DNA of 64,000 bases, taken from the NCBI RefSeq assembly GCF_017315985.1, contig NZ_JAFLVR010000018.1, positions 1 to 64,000 on the forward strand, in the 5' to 3' direction. This DNA comes from Candidatus Enterococcus murrayae (GTDB lineage Bacteria > Bacillota > Bacilli > Lactobacillales > Enterococcaceae). Positions 18,476 through 31,950 of this stretch are shown piece by piece (position 1 is the stretch's first letter; every line of letters starts with the position of its first letter). A model generated the notes under the pieces. The model was not told where the DNA came from. It did no database searches and was given only the letters and a program-made list of their open reading frames with translations. The position numbers and the translations under genes were made by a program.

Positions 18476-20083
18476 ATGACAAAGTATATTTTTGTAACTG
18501 GCGGCGTAGTTTCATCAATTGGCAAAGGGATCGTGGCAGCATCATTGGGTCGTTTGCTTAAAAATCGGGGATTGAAAGTTACTATCCAAAAATTCGATCC
18601 ATACATTAATGTCGATCCAGGTACGATGAGTCCTTACCAACACGGAGAAGTTTTTGTAACGGATGATGGTGCTGAAACGGACTTGGACTTGGGTCATTAT
18701 GAACGTTTTATCGACATCAACTTGAATCAATACTCCAACGTAACGACAGGAAAAATCTATTCAGAGGTTATTCGTAAAGAACGTAAAGGTGAATACTTAG
18801 GAGCGACAGTTCAAGTGATTCCCCACATCACAAATGAAATCAAATCAAAAATCATGCGTGCTGCTAAGATGACTGATTCCGACGTCATTATCACAGAAGT
18901 CGGCGGAACTGTAGGGGATATTGAATCTCTACCATTTTTGGAAGCTTTACGCCAAATGAAAGCAGAGGTTGGTGCGGACAATGTGATGTATATCCATACA
19001 ACATTGATTCCTTACTTGAAAGCTGCTGGTGAAATGAAAACCAAACCAACACAGCATAGCGTGAAGGAATTACGTGGTTTGGGTATTCAGCCAAATATCT
19101 TGGTGGTTCGTACAGAGCAGCCAGTTTCTCAAGGAACCAAAAATAAATTGGCACAATTTTGTGATGTAGAACCAGAAGCAGTGATCGAATCTCGTGATGT
19201 TGAAACTCTTTACTCTATTCCATTAGCATTACAAGCACAGGGAATGGACCAAATTGTTTGTGATCATTTGAAATTAGATGTACCAAGTGCAGACATGACT
19301 GAGTGGCGTGCACTTGAAGAAAAAGTGTTGAATCTTAAAAAGAAAGTCAAGATTGCGTTAGTAGGGAAATATGTCGAATTGCCAGATGCTTACATTTCTG
19401 TAGTTGAAGCGTTGAAACATTCTGGGTTTGCATTTGATTCAGATATCGAAATTGAGTGGATTCAATCACAGGAAGTCACTCGCGAGAATGTTGCGGAAGT
19501 ACTAGGCGATGCTGACGGCATTCTAGTTCCTGGCGGTTTTGGTGATCGCGGGATTGAAGGGAAGATCGAAGCGATCCGCTATGCTCGTGAAAACGATGTG
19601 CCATTCTTAGGTATTTGTTTAGGAATGCAGATGGCCTGCGTGGAGTTTGCCCGCAACGTTGCTGGACTTGAAGACGCGAATTCAGCTGAAACGGTACCAG
19701 ATACAGCGAATAACATCATTGACTTGATGGCCGACCAAGAGAACGTGGAAAATTTAGGTGGTACTTTGCGTCTTGGTTTATATCCATGCAAATTGAAAAA
19801 AGGCAGCAAAACAGCGGCTGCTTACAATAACGAAGAAGTGATCCAAGAACGTCACCGTCATCGTTATGAATTCAACAATCAATACCGCCAATTGTTTGAA
19901 GAAAAAGGACTGGTCTTCTCAGGTGTTTCTCCAGATAATCGTTTAGTAGAAATCGTTGAGATTCCTGAAAACAAATTCTTTGTAGGATGTCAGTTCCATC
20001 CAGAATTGATTTCACGTCCTAACCGTCCGCAACCATTGATCAAAGGTTTTGTTGGAGCGGCATTGGAAAATAAAGAAGCATAA
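18476..20083 (+). CDS. pyrG: CTP synthase
   Basis: Makes CTP from UTP using ATP and glutamine; 535 residues. The N-terminal synthetase domain has [20 protein letters not shown] and the UTP site ([20 protein letters not shown]). The C-terminal class I glutamine amidotransferase domain has the nucleophile cysteine in [12 protein letters not shown] and the catalytic HPE in [19 protein letters not shown] lies before the ATG. Single gene, controlled by its own promoter and CTP-sensing leader and closed by a terminator. Confidence 0.99.
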   Translation: MTKYIFVTGGVVSSIGKGIVAASLGRLLKNRGLKVTIQKFDPYINVDPGTMSPYQHGEVFVTDDGAETDLDLGHYERFIDINLNQYSNVTTGKIYSEVIRKERKGEYLGATVQVIPHITNEIKSKIMRAAKMTDSDVIITEVGGTVGDIESLPFLEALRQMKAEVGADNVMYIHTTLIPYLKAAGEMKTKPTQHSVKELRGLGIQPNILVVRTEQPVSQGTKNKLAQFCDVEPEAVIESRDVETLYSIPLALQAQGMDQIVCDHLKLDVPSADMTEWRALEEKVLNLKKKVKIALVGKYVELPDAYISVVEALKHSGFAFDSDIEIEWIQSQEVTRENVAEVLGDADGILVPGGFGDRGIEGKIEAIRYARENDVPFLGICLGMQMACVEFARNVAGLEDANSAETVPDTANNIIDLMADQENVENLGGTLRLGLYPCKLKKGSKTAAAYNNEEVIQERHRHRYEFNNQYRQLFEEKGLVFSGVSPDNRLVEIVEIPENKFFVGCQFHPELISRPNRPQPLIKGFVGAALENKEA

Positions 20084-20094
20084 TAATTTAAACT

Positions 20095-20125
20095 ACTGGA
20101 AGATGCGAGCATCTTCCAGTTTTTG
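20095..20125 (+). terminator. Terminator after pyrG
   Basis: ACTGGAAGATGC pairs with GCATCTTCCAGT over a tiny loop, followed by TTTTT. Confidence 0.92.
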
Positions 20126-20301
20126 TGCTCTGGTATGAATAAAAGATCGAACGCTCTGTTGATTTTTTCTTCGTTTTTTGTGAAAAATGTTTCGCTTTCT
20201 GCACTAGTAGTAAAAAAAACCAAAAAAGTTGAAATGTAAAGGTTTTATCGAAAGGTTAGCAGTAGCAAAGATGGGAAAACTTTGATAGAATTAACACGTT
20301 A

Positions 20302-20318
20302 GTTAAGCATGGCTTAAC
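20302..20318 (+). promoter_or_regulatory. Palindrome before fba
   Basis: GTTAAGC ATG GCTTAAC, 7-base arms, 30 bases before the fba start. It could be an operator or a small 5' hairpin; no regulator is identified. Confidence 0.35.
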
Positions 20319-20348
20319 CAAATAGTAAAACACTAGGAGGAATTTTTT

Positions 20349-21218
20349 ATGCCAGTAGTATCAGGAGCAGAATTCTTGAAAGCAGCACGTAAAGGCGGAT
20401 ATGCAGTTGGTGGTTTCAACACAAACAACTTAGAATGGACGCAAGCAATTCTAAAAGCTGCAGAAGCTAAAAAAGCACCAGTTCTTATCCAAACTTCAAT
20501 GGGCGCTGCAAAATACATGGGTGGATATAAAGTTGCTAAAGATATCGTCTGTAACTTAGTTGATTCAATGGGTATCACTGTACCAGTTGCAATCCACTTA
20601 GACCATGGTGACTATGAAGCTGCTTTAGAATGTATCGAAGTTGGCTACACTTCAATCATGTTTGATGGTTCTCATCTTCCTTTTGAAGAAAACTTGAAAC
20701 TTGCTAAAGACGTTGTTGAAAAAGCTCACGCTAAAGGTATCTCTGTAGAATGTGAAGTTGGTTCTATCGGTGGGGAAGAAGACGGAATCATCGGTGCTGG
20801 TGAATTAGCTGACATCGACGAATGTGTTCAAATGGTTGCTACAGGTATCGACTACCTAGCATGCGGAATTGGTAACATTCACGGCGTATACCCTGAAAAC
20901 TGGAAAGGTTTAGCATTTGACCACTTACAAGCAATTGCTGATGCTGTAGGTTCTGATGTTCCTTTAGTATTACACGGTGGTTCAGGTATTCCTCAAGAAC
21001 AAATCCAAAAAGCAATCTCAATGGGTGTTTCTAAAGTTAACGTTAACACTGAATTCCAATTATCATTTGCTAAAGCAACTCGTGAATATATCGAAGCTGG
21101 CAAAGATAAAGAAGGAAAAGGCTTTGACCCTCGTAAATTGTTAGCACCAGGTGTTGCTGCAATCGTTAAAGATGCTGAAGAACACATTGACTGGTTCGGT
21201 TCAGCAAACAAAGCTTAA
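20349..21218 (+). CDS. fba: Class II fructose-bisphosphate aldolase
   Basis: Zinc-dependent aldolase of 289 residues that splits fructose 1,6-bisphosphate. Metal ligands are visible in AIHLDHGDYE (HLDHG), VECEVGSIGGEEDG, IGNIHGVY and VLHGGSGIP, which also binds phosphate; the catalytic Asp is in HLDHG. NVNTEFQLSF is the second phosphate-binding segment. CTAGGAGGAA precedes the ATG. It is a single gene with its own terminator, and its codon use is biased toward abundant tRNAs. It completes, with the upstream cluster, most of lower glycolysis in this window. Confidence 0.99.
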   Translation: MPVVSGAEFLKAARKGGYAVGGFNTNNLEWTQAILKAAEAKKAPVLIQTSMGAAKYMGGYKVAKDIVCNLVDSMGITVPVAIHLDHGDYEAALECIEVGYTSIMFDGSHLPFEENLKLAKDVVEKAHAKGISVECEVGSIGGEEDGIIGAGELADIDECVQMVATGIDYLACGIGNIHGVYPENWKGLAFDHLQAIADAVGSDVPLVLHGGSGIPQEQIQKAISMGVSKVNVNTEFQLSFAKATREYIEAGKDKEGKGFDPRKLLAPGVAAIVKDAEEHIDWFGSANKA

Positions 21219-21231
21219 TTGATTTTTTAAG

Positions 21232-21260
21232 TCTCGGAGCGTATGCTCCGAGCTTTTTTT
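21232..21260 (+). terminator. Terminator after fba
   Basis: CTCGGAGC and GCTCCGAG around GTAT, followed by TTTTTTT. Confidence 0.9.
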
Positions 21261-21497
21261 GACTCAAATTTAAGATCTTTAAAAAATCCATAAATATTAC
21301 AAAAAAATGAATAATTTTTGCTGTTTAAGCGCATAAAACTTTGAATTTTTTCACCTACTAACCAAAAAAACTTCTAGCATGAAAAACCTGATTATTTTCT
21401 GCAATGATTTGAGAATGCTTCCTTTTTATACAAGCAATAATATGCTAGAATGGATAATGGTCTATAAACTTCAAAATAATTAATTAGGTGAAAATAA

Positions 21498-22769
21498 ATG
21501 AGAAAAATTGAAATCCATGGCGGAAAGTCATTATCAGGTAATATTACAATCAGCGGCGCGAAAAACAGTGCAGTCGCATTGATCCCAGCAGCAATCATGG
21601 CGGATTCGCCAGTAATTTTAGAAGGTGTTCCCGATATTCAAGATGTTCACTCCTTGATCGAGATTTTGGAGATCATGGGTGCAGAAGTGTCTTTTGAAGA
21701 TAATCGAATGGTGATTGATCCGAGTAAGGTTGTATCAATCCCAATGCCAAGTGGAAAAATAAATTCATTGCGCGCTTCTTACTATTTTATGGGCGCTTTA
21801 TTAGGTAAGTTCGGTGAAGCAGTCGTTGGTTTGCCTGGCGGTTGTTTCTTAGGTCCACGTCCCATCGATTTGCATATCAAGGGATTTGAGAGCTTAGGCG
21901 CTGATGTTTCGAATGAACATGGCGTAATTTATTTACGTACAGAAGAAGAAGGTTTAACCGGTGATCGCATTTTCATGGATGTGGTTTCTATTGGTGCGAC
22001 AATTAACGTGATGCTGGCAGCAGTCAAAGCAAAAGGCAAAACGATTATTGAAAATGCGGCTAAAGAACCAGAAATCATTGATGTAGCAACCTTATTGAAT
22101 AATATGGGCGCGAAGATCCGCGGTGCAGGTACTGATGAAATTCGGATCGAAGGGGTTGAAGAATTACACGGCTGTGTTCATTCAATCATTCCTGATCGGA
22201 TTGAAGCAGGGACTTATTTAGCATTGGCTGCGGCGATGGGGGAAGGCGTGACTGTTCATAATGTCATTTATGAACATATCGAAAGCTTTATCGCAAAGTT
22301 AGAGGAAATCGGTGTAGAGATGAATATCTCGGAAGATAGTATCGAAGTCTTGCCTTCAAAGAATTTGAAGGCTGTCGATGTGACGACTTCACCATATCCT
22401 GGATTCGCGACGGATTTACAACAACCATTAACACCATTATTATTAAAGGCACAAGGAACTGCTGAGATAATTGACACGATCTATTCAAAACGAGTTAATC
22501 ATATCCCAGAGTTGGTACGAATGGGCGCGGATGCTCGCGTAGAAGGAAATTTAATTGTCCTAAACGGCCAAAGCAAACTGCATGGTGCTGAAGTAGTCGC
22601 TTCTGATTTACGGGCTGGGGCTTGTTTAGTTATCGCTGGATTGATGGCTGAAGGGAAAACAACGATTTTTAACGTGGAATACATTTTACGCGGATATGAT
22701 CATATTATTGAAAAACTGACGGCTCTTGGTGCTACTATCGAAATGATTGATGAGGAAGAGGCGGAATAA
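21498..22769 (+). CDS. murA: UDP-N-acetylglucosamine 1-carboxyvinyltransferase
   Basis: First committed step of peptidoglycan synthesis: transfers enolpyruvate from PEP to UDP-GlcNAc. 423 residues with the EPSP-synthase-like double domain. [15 protein letters not shown] carries the conserved KN pair; the active-site cysteine, the fosfomycin target, is in [10 protein letters not shown]. The position between fba and rho matches the second MurA of Firmicutes (murZ/murAB), so a second murA probably exists elsewhere. The ribosome site is TTAGGTGAAAA. The stop overlaps the start of rho by one base. Confidence 0.96.
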   Translation: MRKIEIHGGKSLSGNITISGAKNSAVALIPAAIMADSPVILEGVPDIQDVHSLIEILEIMGAEVSFEDNRMVIDPSKVVSIPMPSGKINSLRASYYFMGALLGKFGEAVVGLPGGCFLGPRPIDLHIKGFESLGADVSNEHGVIYLRTEEEGLTGDRIFMDVVSIGATINVMLAAVKAKGKTIIENAAKEPEIIDVATLLNNMGAKIRGAGTDEIRIEGVEELHGCVHSIIPDRIEAGTYLALAAAMGEGVTVHNVIYEHIESFIAKLEEIGVEMNISEDSIEVLPSKNLKAVDVTTSPYPGFATDLQQPLTPLLLKAQGTAEIIDTIYSKRVNHIPELVRMGADARVEGNLIVLNGQSKLHGAEVVASDLRAGACLVIAGLMAEGKTTIFNVEYILRGYDHIIEKLTALGATIEMIDEEEAE

Positions 22770-24064
22770 TGAGCGATTATTTAACAATGGCGGAGCTTGA
22801 GAACAAGACGCTAAAAGAGATTTATGCTTATGCAAAGGATTTTAAAATACCATATTACAGTCAAATGAATAAAAAGGAACTGTCATTAGCTGTTATTCGG
22901 GCACAGGCAGAAAAGCAAGGCTTCTTTTATATGGAAGGGGTCTTGGATATCGTTGGACAAGACGGCTACGGTTTTTTACGACCAATCAATTATGGGTCAA
23001 GCGCAGAGGATATTTATATTTCTTCTTCACAAATCCGCCGTTTTGGACTTAGAAATGGAGATAAGGTCGCTGGAAAGGCTAGACCTCCAAAAGAATCTGA
23101 GCGTTACTATGGCTTGATGCATGTGGAGAGTGTGAATGGTAAAGACCCAGAGGAAGCCAAAGAACGCCCCCATTTTCCAGCACTGACTGCTCTTTATCCT
23201 GACAAACAATTAATTTTAGAAACAACGCCTGGAAGATTATCTACACGAATGATCGATATTTTCTCACCTGTTGGTTTTGGTCAACGTGGGTTGATTGTTG
23301 CACCGCCAAAAGCCGGTAAAACAACGATTCTGAAAGAGATCGCTAATGGCATTACTGATAATCATCCCGATGTTGAATTGATTGTTCTTCTGATCGATGA
23401 ACGACCAGAAGAAGTGACAGACTTAGAACGCAGCGTCAAGGGCGATGTGGTTTATTCGACATTTGATCAACAGCCGCAAAACCATACGCGGGTGTCTGAG
23501 CTGGTACTTGAACGTGCGATGCGTCTAGTCGAAGATAAGCGGGATGTCGTGATTCTAATGGATAGTATCACTCGTTTGGCTCGTGCCTATAACCTAGTCG
23601 TTCCACCTAGTGGTCGGACATTAAGTGGTGGTATTGACCCAGCCGCTCTTTACAAGCCTAAGAAATTCTTTGGTGCGGCTCGAAATATCGAAGAAGGCGG
23701 CAGCTTGACGATTTTAGCCACAGCTTTAGTTGATACTGGCAGCCGGATGGATGATGTCATCTATGAAGAATTCAAGGGAACTGGGAACTTAGAATTACAA
23801 TTATCTCGTGAATTATCTGAACGTCGGATCTTCCCAGCGATCGATATCAAGAAGTCTGGCACGCGTAAAGAAGAATTGCTAATGAGTCCAGATCGTCTTG
23901 AGGAAATCTTCAAACTTCGCAATAATATGACTGGCGACTCTCTAGAATATACATCACAATTCATCAATTTCTTGAGGAAGACAAAGAATAACGACGGCGT
24001 TTTCAAAGCTTTTAAAGATGTTTCCTTCGGTGGAAAAACGCCAAGAAGAAATCAAAAAAGATAA
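22769..24064 (+). CDS. rho: Transcription termination factor Rho
   Basis: Hexameric RNA helicase that ends transcription; 431 residues. The N-terminal Rho and cold-shock-like RNA-binding domains ([36 protein letters not shown]) precede the ATPase domain with Walker [11 protein letters not shown], Walker [17 protein letters not shown] and the R-loop region [20 protein letters not shown]. It begins in the TAATG overlap with murA, so both are co-translated. rpmE2 follows, a widespread Firmicutes order. Confidence 0.99.
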   Translation: MSDYLTMAELENKTLKEIYAYAKDFKIPYYSQMNKKELSLAVIRAQAEKQGFFYMEGVLDIVGQDGYGFLRPINYGSSAEDIYISSSQIRRFGLRNGDKVAGKARPPKESERYYGLMHVESVNGKDPEEAKERPHFPALTALYPDKQLILETTPGRLSTRMIDIFSPVGFGQRGLIVAPPKAGKTTILKEIANGITDNHPDVELIVLLIDERPEEVTDLERSVKGDVVYSTFDQQPQNHTRVSELVLERAMRLVEDKRDVVILMDSITRLARAYNLVVPPSGRTLSGGIDPAALYKPKKFFGAARNIEEGGSLTILATALVDTGSRMDDVIYEEFKGTGNLELQLSRELSERRIFPAIDIKKSGTRKEELLMSPDRLEEIFKLRNNMTGDSLEYTSQFINFLRKTKNNDGVFKAFKDVSFGGKTPRRNQKR

Positions 24065-24158
24065 TTGCATTGTCGAATCATTCATGATAGTATATTCATG
24101 TTGTAAATAAATAACTCTGAACCAGCAAATGATTCAGGGCAAAGGAGCGAAAAAAACT

Positions 24159-24422
24159 ATGAAACAAGGAATTCATCCAGAATATCATCCAGTTGTATTT
24201 ATGGACTCAACTACAGGTTTCAAATTCTTGTCAGGTTCTACTAAATCTTCACAAGAAACAGTTGAATGGGAAGACGGAAATACTTACCCAGTAATCCGTG
24301 TCGAAGTTACTTCAGACTCTCATCCTTTCTATACTGGACGTCAAAAATTCACACAAGCAGACGGACGTGTCGATCGTTTCAACAAAAAATACGGTCTCAA
24401 AGACGACAACGCTGCGGAATAA
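24159..24422 (+). CDS. rpmE2: Ribosomal protein L31, type B
   Basis: Large-subunit ribosomal protein of 87 residues. [20 protein letters not shown] and the later [20 protein letters not shown] are diagnostic. It lacks the CxxC zinc ligands of type A, so it is the zinc-independent B form; such paralogues often replace the A form under zinc limitation, but with no A copy in view that cannot be judged here. I chose ATG 24159 with AAAGGAGCG upstream. The terminator at 24448 follows. Confidence 0.98.
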   Translation: MKQGIHPEYHPVVFMDSTTGFKFLSGSTKSSQETVEWEDGNTYPVIRVEVTSDSHPFYTGRQKFTQADGRVDRFNKKYGLKDDNAAE

Positions 24423-24447
24423 GAAAAATTCTGTTCAAACAGACTTT

Positions 24448-24480
24448 AACGAGTTTCCTTTATTGGAAGCTCGTTTTTTT
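24448..24480 (+). terminator. Terminator after rpmE2
   Basis: AACGAGTTTCC and GGAAGCTCGTT around TTTATT, followed by a 7-T run. Confidence 0.88.
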
Positions 24481-24535
24481 ATTCAGAAATTTCGAATGGT
24501 CGAGTTACCTCTATGTATGTTTCTTTGCTATACTA

Positions 24536-24544
24536 TTATTGTCT
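24536..24544 (+). promoter_or_regulatory. Extended -10 promoter
   Basis: TGCTATACT (TGn plus TATACT) lies 36 bases before the next start codon; the -35 is weak. Confidence 0.5.
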
Positions 24545-24580
24545 TGAGAAAAATAAAAACGATTGAGTGAGGGATAGAAA

Positions 24581-25579
24581 ATGATCATCAATCCATCGAA
24601 AAAAGCATTACCTTTATTTAATTATTTACCTAAAGCAGCTGATAAAAAGTTGGCAAGAAGCTTTTCCGATAGCAACCCACTTTTTTCTTGGCATGCGAAT
24701 TACTTCAATGTAAAAAGAAAAAAAATTTTGTTATTGGTCAATGATTTGACGTATTTTCCGATTGTTTTGGTAGGAATCGATGCTAAAAATAAAAAGCAGT
24801 TGAATGAGATTATTCGGACTGCAATAAAAGAAGTATTCCAGGCCGCGAAAATTCCGCAGCAAAAAATAATTGACTATCTTGATTTGGCTGGCGAAATAGA
24901 GGTAAGCGCTGGATATAATCGCGTCATTACTGGGATCATCAATAATATGATTACTTCACTGGAGTACCATGAAAGGTTCAATTTGGATGTACTTATTGAT
25001 ATTAAGCTCAGTATTGATTTAGCGGATAGTGTGTTTAAAGAATCCTTTCCTTTAGATGAATTAAGAAAAGTTTTTAAAGAACCTCTAGTTCTCCATGATA
25101 TCTCGCAGGAGGATTTAGAAGAAAATGTCGTAAAAAGAGACTGGAAATCTTTAGCTGATTGTAAAGCAGGTGATTTATCGGAGAAAGAAATAGATGAAGC
25201 ATTGGCAAATAATCAACGGATTTTAAAAGCTTTTCAGCAGTATCTTGAACAACATGAAAAAGTGACTAAGAAAACGGTAAATAGACAGCTATCAACTATT
25301 GAATATTATTTAAGTGGCTATCTAATTTTTTATGGTTTTAATCAGGCAATATCCACTTTTGCAATTATTAGTGATTTTTTCAGTTGGGGAGCTCGTAAAA
25401 ATCTGTGGATCAGTGAAAGTGCAGTAAAGAAGGCGGGCTCTTCAATGAAAAAATTCTATCAATTTTTGATAGCAGCCGGCGAAGTGAAGGAATCGGATAT
25501 GCCAGAGATTCGAGAGCAAATTGAAATGGGTGTCGATGATGGCAGTATGACACTGATGATGATGGCTGATTGGTATTAA
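24581..25579 (+). CDS. Hypothetical protein with DUF6933-like N-terminus
   Basis: A 332-residue soluble protein of unknown function. The first 150 residues, including FSWHANYFNVKRKKILLLVN and FPIVLVGIDAKN, resemble a small family known to me as DUF6933. The C-terminal part, after an acidic linker, is helical (QRILKAFQQYLEQHEKVTKK, SSMKKFYQFLIAAGEV) and resembles the SAM-like core-binding region of tyrosine recombinases, without any catalytic domain. TGAGGGATAG serves as ribosome site. A single gene with its own promoter and terminator. Function unknown. Confidence 0.65.
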   Translation: MIINPSKKALPLFNYLPKAADKKLARSFSDSNPLFSWHANYFNVKRKKILLLVNDLTYFPIVLVGIDAKNKKQLNEIIRTAIKEVFQAAKIPQQKIIDYLDLAGEIEVSAGYNRVITGIINNMITSLEYHERFNLDVLIDIKLSIDLADSVFKESFPLDELRKVFKEPLVLHDISQEDLEENVVKRDWKSLADCKAGDLSEKEIDEALANNQRILKAFQQYLEQHEKVTKKTVNRQLSTIEYYLSGYLIFYGFNQAISTFAIISDFFSWGARKNLWISESAVKKAGSSMKKFYQFLIAAGEVKESDMPEIREQIEMGVDDGSMTLMMMADWY

Positions 25580-25589
25580 TGTATAAACC

Positions 25590-25631
25590 AAGCATAAGGA
25601 GAAAATCAACTTCTTCTTATGCTTATTTTGT
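25590..25631 (+). terminator. Terminator after the DUF6933-like gene
   Basis: AAGCATAAGGAGAA pairs with TTCTTCTTATGCTT around AATCAAC, followed by ATTTTGTTTT. Confidence 0.82.
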
Positions 25632-25728
25632 TTTGCTTTATACTAAGTGATTTAAGAGTATTTCTTTTAGATAGTTGAAACAGTTCTTACCTCTATGAAA
25701 CATATTCCAAATCATGAAACGAGTTTAG

Positions 25729-25743
25729 TTGTAAGCGGTATCT
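25729..25743 (+). promoter_or_regulatory. cre site before the PTS-GH4 operon
   Basis: TTGTAAGCGGTATCT fits the CcpA consensus WTGNAANCGNWNNCW at every defined position. It lies 25 bases before a possible -10 (TATACT, 25768-25773), so the operon is probably under carbon catabolite repression. Confidence 0.7.
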
Positions 25744-25803
25744 ATTTATTTTTGTAATTGTGCCACGTATACTAATCACATCATAAACAAAGGAGATAAA
25801 AAG

Positions 25804-28751
<2,948 letters not shown>

Positions 28752-28756
28752 ATTTT

Positions 28757-28809
28757 AAAGGACATAACAGCAGCGATTCAATGAATAGGTGTTGTTATGT
28801 TCCTTTTTT
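28757..28809 (+). terminator. Hairpin between GH4 and dehydrogenase genes
   Basis: AAAGGA-CATAACA pairs with TGTTATGTTCCTTT (one bulged base) and is followed by Ts; probably a partial terminator inside the locus. Confidence 0.65.
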
Positions 28810-28832
28810 CAAAAATAGTAGGAGGAATGATG

Positions 28833-29732
28833 ATGGAGATCGCAATGATCGGTTTAGGAAAAATGGGCATGGGGATTGCTGAGAATTTATTAAGGCATCG
28901 GTATCAGGTAAAGGGCTTTGATATTGATCCTAACGTTGGTAACGCTTTATTAGAAATGGGCGGGGACTTTTATCCTGATATCGATAGCCTGTTAGCAAAC
29001 AAAATGGACAGACAGATCGTCTGGCTGATGCTTCCAGCAGGAGATTTAACTAATAATACGGTCATGGATACAGCTAATAAGTTAAGTGAAGGCGATATTC
29101 TGATTGAAGCTGGAAACTCTCATTATCAAGATAGTCTAAACAACTACGAATATTGTCAGGCAAAGGGAATTCATTTCATTGATGTGGGAACATCAGGTGG
29201 TGTGGAGGGAGCTAGGCATGGTGCTTGTATGATGATAGGAGGTGAGCAGTCGATTTTTAATAATTTAAGATCGTTGTTTACTGATTTGTGTGTTGAAAAT
29301 GGGTTCATTCATACTGGACCGGCAGGCAGCGGCCATTACCTTAAGATGGTTCATAATGGTATTGAATACGGGATGATGCAATCGATTGGTGAAGGTTTTA
29401 ATTTATTGCATCATAGTCCTTACGACTACAAAATGGCTGAAGTGGCTCACGTTTTTAATCATGGGTCAGTGATTCGTTCTTGGCTGATGGCACTAGTGGA
29501 AAAAATCTATCAAGAACATGGCGAAATGACTGAAGTAGCAGGGATTATCCCTTCTTCAGGTGAAGGAAAATGGACAGTTGAGGAAGCGTTGCGATTAAGA
29601 GTGAACCTACCGGTGATTACTCAATCGCTTATGACGCGCTTTGCTTCAGAGGATTGTGATAAGATAAGTGAGAAACTTGTCGCATTATTGCGCAATCAGT
29701 TCGGCGGACATGCCATTGTAAAGGATGAATGA
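28833..29732 (+). CDS. 6-phosphogluconate dehydrogenase, short (YqeC/GndA) type
   Basis: Oxidative decarboxylase of about 300 residues converting 6-phosphogluconate to ribulose 5-phosphate. It is the short form, typically NAD-linked, not the 470-residue pentose-pathway enzyme. Motifs: IGLGKMGMGIAENLL (cofactor), DVGTSGGVEGARHGACMMIGG in parts (substrate loop DVGTSGGVEGA), and GHYLKMVHNGIEYG with the catalytic lysine. Three ATGs follow each other; I chose 28833, 8 bases after AGGAGG. It overlaps the kinase gene by 4 bases. Gluconate metabolism beside a GH4-PTS pair is the interesting feature of the locus. Confidence 0.92.
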   Translation: MEIAMIGLGKMGMGIAENLLRHRYQVKGFDIDPNVGNALLEMGGDFYPDIDSLLANKMDRQIVWLMLPAGDLTNNTVMDTANKLSEGDILIEAGNSHYQDSLNNYEYCQAKGIHFIDVGTSGGVEGARHGACMMIGGEQSIFNNLRSLFTDLCVENGFIHTGPAGSGHYLKMVHNGIEYGMMQSIGEGFNLLHHSPYDYKMAEVAHVFNHGSVIRSWLMALVEKIYQEHGEMTEVAGIIPSSGEGKWTVEEALRLRVNLPVITQSLMTRFASEDCDKISEKLVALLRNQFGGHAIVKDE

Positions 29733-31105
29733 TTTTGTCAGTATTTTTAGGAATAGATGTTGGTACAACAGCGATTAAATTAGGAGTGATTCAGAAGAAT
29801 GAGCTGCTTTATTCGAGTGAGCTGCCGCTGCAAACTTATGGAGATGATCAGATTAAGTATCAAAATGGGACTGTGCTTTTAACGATTTTGCAAGCAGGGA
29901 TTCTAGCGATACCTGAAAAAATACGTCAGCAAGTCACATTGATTAGCTTCAGTACGGCGATGCACAGCATAATGCCTGCTGATGGCAGAAATCAACTCTT
30001 TTTATGGTCGGATCTTCAAGCCGCGGAAAGTATTGAAGGATTTAAGCAAACGGATTTAGCCTCGCATTTCTATGAAATTTCGGGTACACCGATTCACGCG
30101 ATGTCGACTTTTGCGAAGCTATTGTATTTTCAAGAATCAACAAGTTATCCAAAAGACATGCATTGGTATGGAATCAAAGAATTGCTGATGGAGTACTTTA
30201 CTGGAAAACCGATCATTGATTATGCTACAGCGTCTGCCACAGGACTTTTTGATTTGCGAAAAAAACAGTGGAGTGGAGAAATTCTTGATTTTTTAGGCAT
30301 TAAGGAAGAGCAATTAGCGGAGCTGGCTGATACTAATCAAGAGTATAGAATGCTGCCTAATAGATGTGATTTGTTTGGATTTTCCAATAATTCTCGTGTC
30401 GTTATTGGTGCCAGTGATGGTACGTTGGCTGCTTATGCCAGCTATTATTCGACCGGCAGAACTGCAAGTTTGACGATTGGAACAAGTGCAGCAGTTCGTC
30501 AAACGACCAAAACTATTCAATTGGATCAGAAGAAACAAAATTTTTGTTACTATTTAAAGAACGATCTGCTGATAAGCGGCGCACCTTCAAATAATGGGGG
30601 AGTCATTTTAGCTTGGGCAGCGAACTATTTCGCCGAAAATCCAGCGAAATTTTATGAACGAATACCAGAGTTACTGGCAGAAACTGAAGTGGGAGCCAAT
30701 GGATTACGCTTTTGGCCTTATTTAAATGGAGAACGAGCACCTTATTGGAATAATGATTTAAAAGGGGGATTTTATGATTTGACACTACAGCATACCAAAA
30801 ATGATATGCTGCGAAGTGTGATTGAAGGGGTGTTGCTGAATATTCGTCAATTAGTAGAGCTGGTTGCTAAAGATCAAGAGCTTTCAGTTAGCGGAGGCTT
30901 TTTCCAAACAGCGGCGTTAGGACAACTCGCTGCAGATGTTTTTGGTGTGAAATGTTACTATGCCCAGCAAAACGAACCAATTTTTGGTTTGTACTATTTA
31001 TTGGAGCAGCCGAAATTAACGATAGAAGAGAGTCAGCAAGTCTTTATTCCCGATCCAATCAAGCATGCTGCCTATAAACAGATTGCACAAGACTATTTTA
31101 ACTAG
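29729..31105 (+). CDS. FGGY-family kinase, probable gluconate kinase
   Basis: Carbohydrate kinase of 458 residues with the FGGY fold: N-terminal phosphate motif LGIDVGTTAIKLGVI, a middle IGASDGTLAAYASY segment with TLTIGTSAAVRQT-like ATP-binding turns (here SLTIGTSAAVRQT), and the C-terminal SVSGGFFQTAALGQLAADV region in which SGG contacts the adenosine. The neighbouring 6-phosphogluconate dehydrogenase makes gluconate the likely substrate, as in GntK of Bacillus. ATGA overlap with that gene; an alternative TTG start lies at 29735. Xylulose or another sugar cannot be excluded by sequence alone. Confidence 0.88.
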   Translation: MILSVFLGIDVGTTAIKLGVIQKNELLYSSELPLQTYGDDQIKYQNGTVLLTILQAGILAIPEKIRQQVTLISFSTAMHSIMPADGRNQLFLWSDLQAAESIEGFKQTDLASHFYEISGTPIHAMSTFAKLLYFQESTSYPKDMHWYGIKELLMEYFTGKPIIDYATASATGLFDLRKKQWSGEILDFLGIKEEQLAELADTNQEYRMLPNRCDLFGFSNNSRVVIGASDGTLAAYASYYSTGRTASLTIGTSAAVRQTTKTIQLDQKKQNFCYYLKNDLLISGAPSNNGGVILAWAANYFAENPAKFYERIPELLAETEVGANGLRFWPYLNGERAPYWNNDLKGGFYDLTLQHTKNDMLRSVIEGVLLNIRQLVELVAKDQELSVSGGFFQTAALGQLAADVFGVKCYYAQQNEPIFGLYYLLEQPKLTIEESQQVFIPDPIKHAAYKQIAQDYFN

Positions 31106-31827
31106 TTTGTCTTAGTGAATTCTTGGACGATGTATTCCATCAGCAGCAATAATTTACCAAAAAAGCTATTGTATTTGATATTTTGACTATCTAGCGGCCG
31201 CTCATCAGTGACTTCAAAAATGATTGACGCGGCTTCTGTTGCCCGTGATTGACTATTTCCAGTAAATAGAATAGTTGGTATCCCATGGTCCTTCGAAAAA
31301 TGCATTTTTTCAACGACCTTTTGGGTCTCGCCAGATTTAGAAATAACAATCAGCATACTGATATTATCAATATTATTATTGATGATCCCTGATGAATCGG
31401 CCGCATTGACAAATAACGTTTTGATACCATTGACTAATAGTTTCTTATAGAGGTATTCTGCAATCATGCTCGAAAATCCGGTTGCGTAAATCGTGATAAA
31501 CTTTTCTTGGTTTTTCTGATAGATTTGCTTCATAGCTTGAATAGAAGGCGCGATTTTATCTGTAGGAATTGAAATATCGACTGTTGCCTCGACGAATTGA
31601 TTCTGTGGTCGGTATTGATTTTTTAAAAAGTAAAATAGCTCTAAATATCCGGAAAAATCCATTTTTTGGGCCAAGCGCACGATTGTCGCTGGAGAAGTAT
31701 AGAGTGTGGCGGCGATTTTTCTAAGTGAAACGCCCTCCAATTCGTTTACATGAGCGGCTAAGTAAGTCAAGATCGAAAGGTCATTGTCGGATAATTGTTT
31801 TCCTTTAGTAACCAATTCTAGATCCAT
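31102..31827 (-). CDS. RpiR/MurR-family regulator with SIS domain
   Basis: Transcription factor of about 241 residues. The N-terminal RpiR helix-turn-helix (VSLRKIAATLYTSPATIVRLAQKMDFSG in parts) is followed by a phosphosugar-binding SIS domain from about residue 100 (IYATGFSSMIAEYLYKKLL, LIVISKSGETQKVVEK). I chose ATG 31827, 8 bases after AGGAGG; a GTG two codons upstream is too close to it. It is convergent with the kinase gene and divergent from the IIA gene, and probably regulates both flanking transcription units in response to a phosphorylated intermediate. Confidence 0.93.
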   Translation of the reverse strand: MDLELVTKGKQLSDNDLSILTYLAAHVNELEGVSLRKIAATLYTSPATIVRLAQKMDFSGYLELFYFLKNQYRPQNQFVEATVDISIPTDKIAPSIQAMKQIYQKNQEKFITIYATGFSSMIAEYLYKKLLVNGIKTLFVNAADSSGIINNNIDNISMLIVISKSGETQKVVEKMHFSKDHGIPTILFTGNSQSRATEAASIIFEVTDERPLDSQNIKYNSFFGKLLLLMEYIVQEFTKTN

Positions 31828-31950
31828 TCCCACACCTCCTAATAAAATAATGAAATCCTTACTTTCGTATTATACACTAACAGTAAAAGAAATAAGATCA
31901 TTCGTAGGATGAAGAAAAATTTTAAAACAATACAGAGAGGAGCGCAACAA

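Noticed and set aside
24266-24570. Two extra frames overlapping rpmE2
   Set aside because: They are shadows in other frames; they lack ribosome sites, and the L31 sequence is unmistakable.
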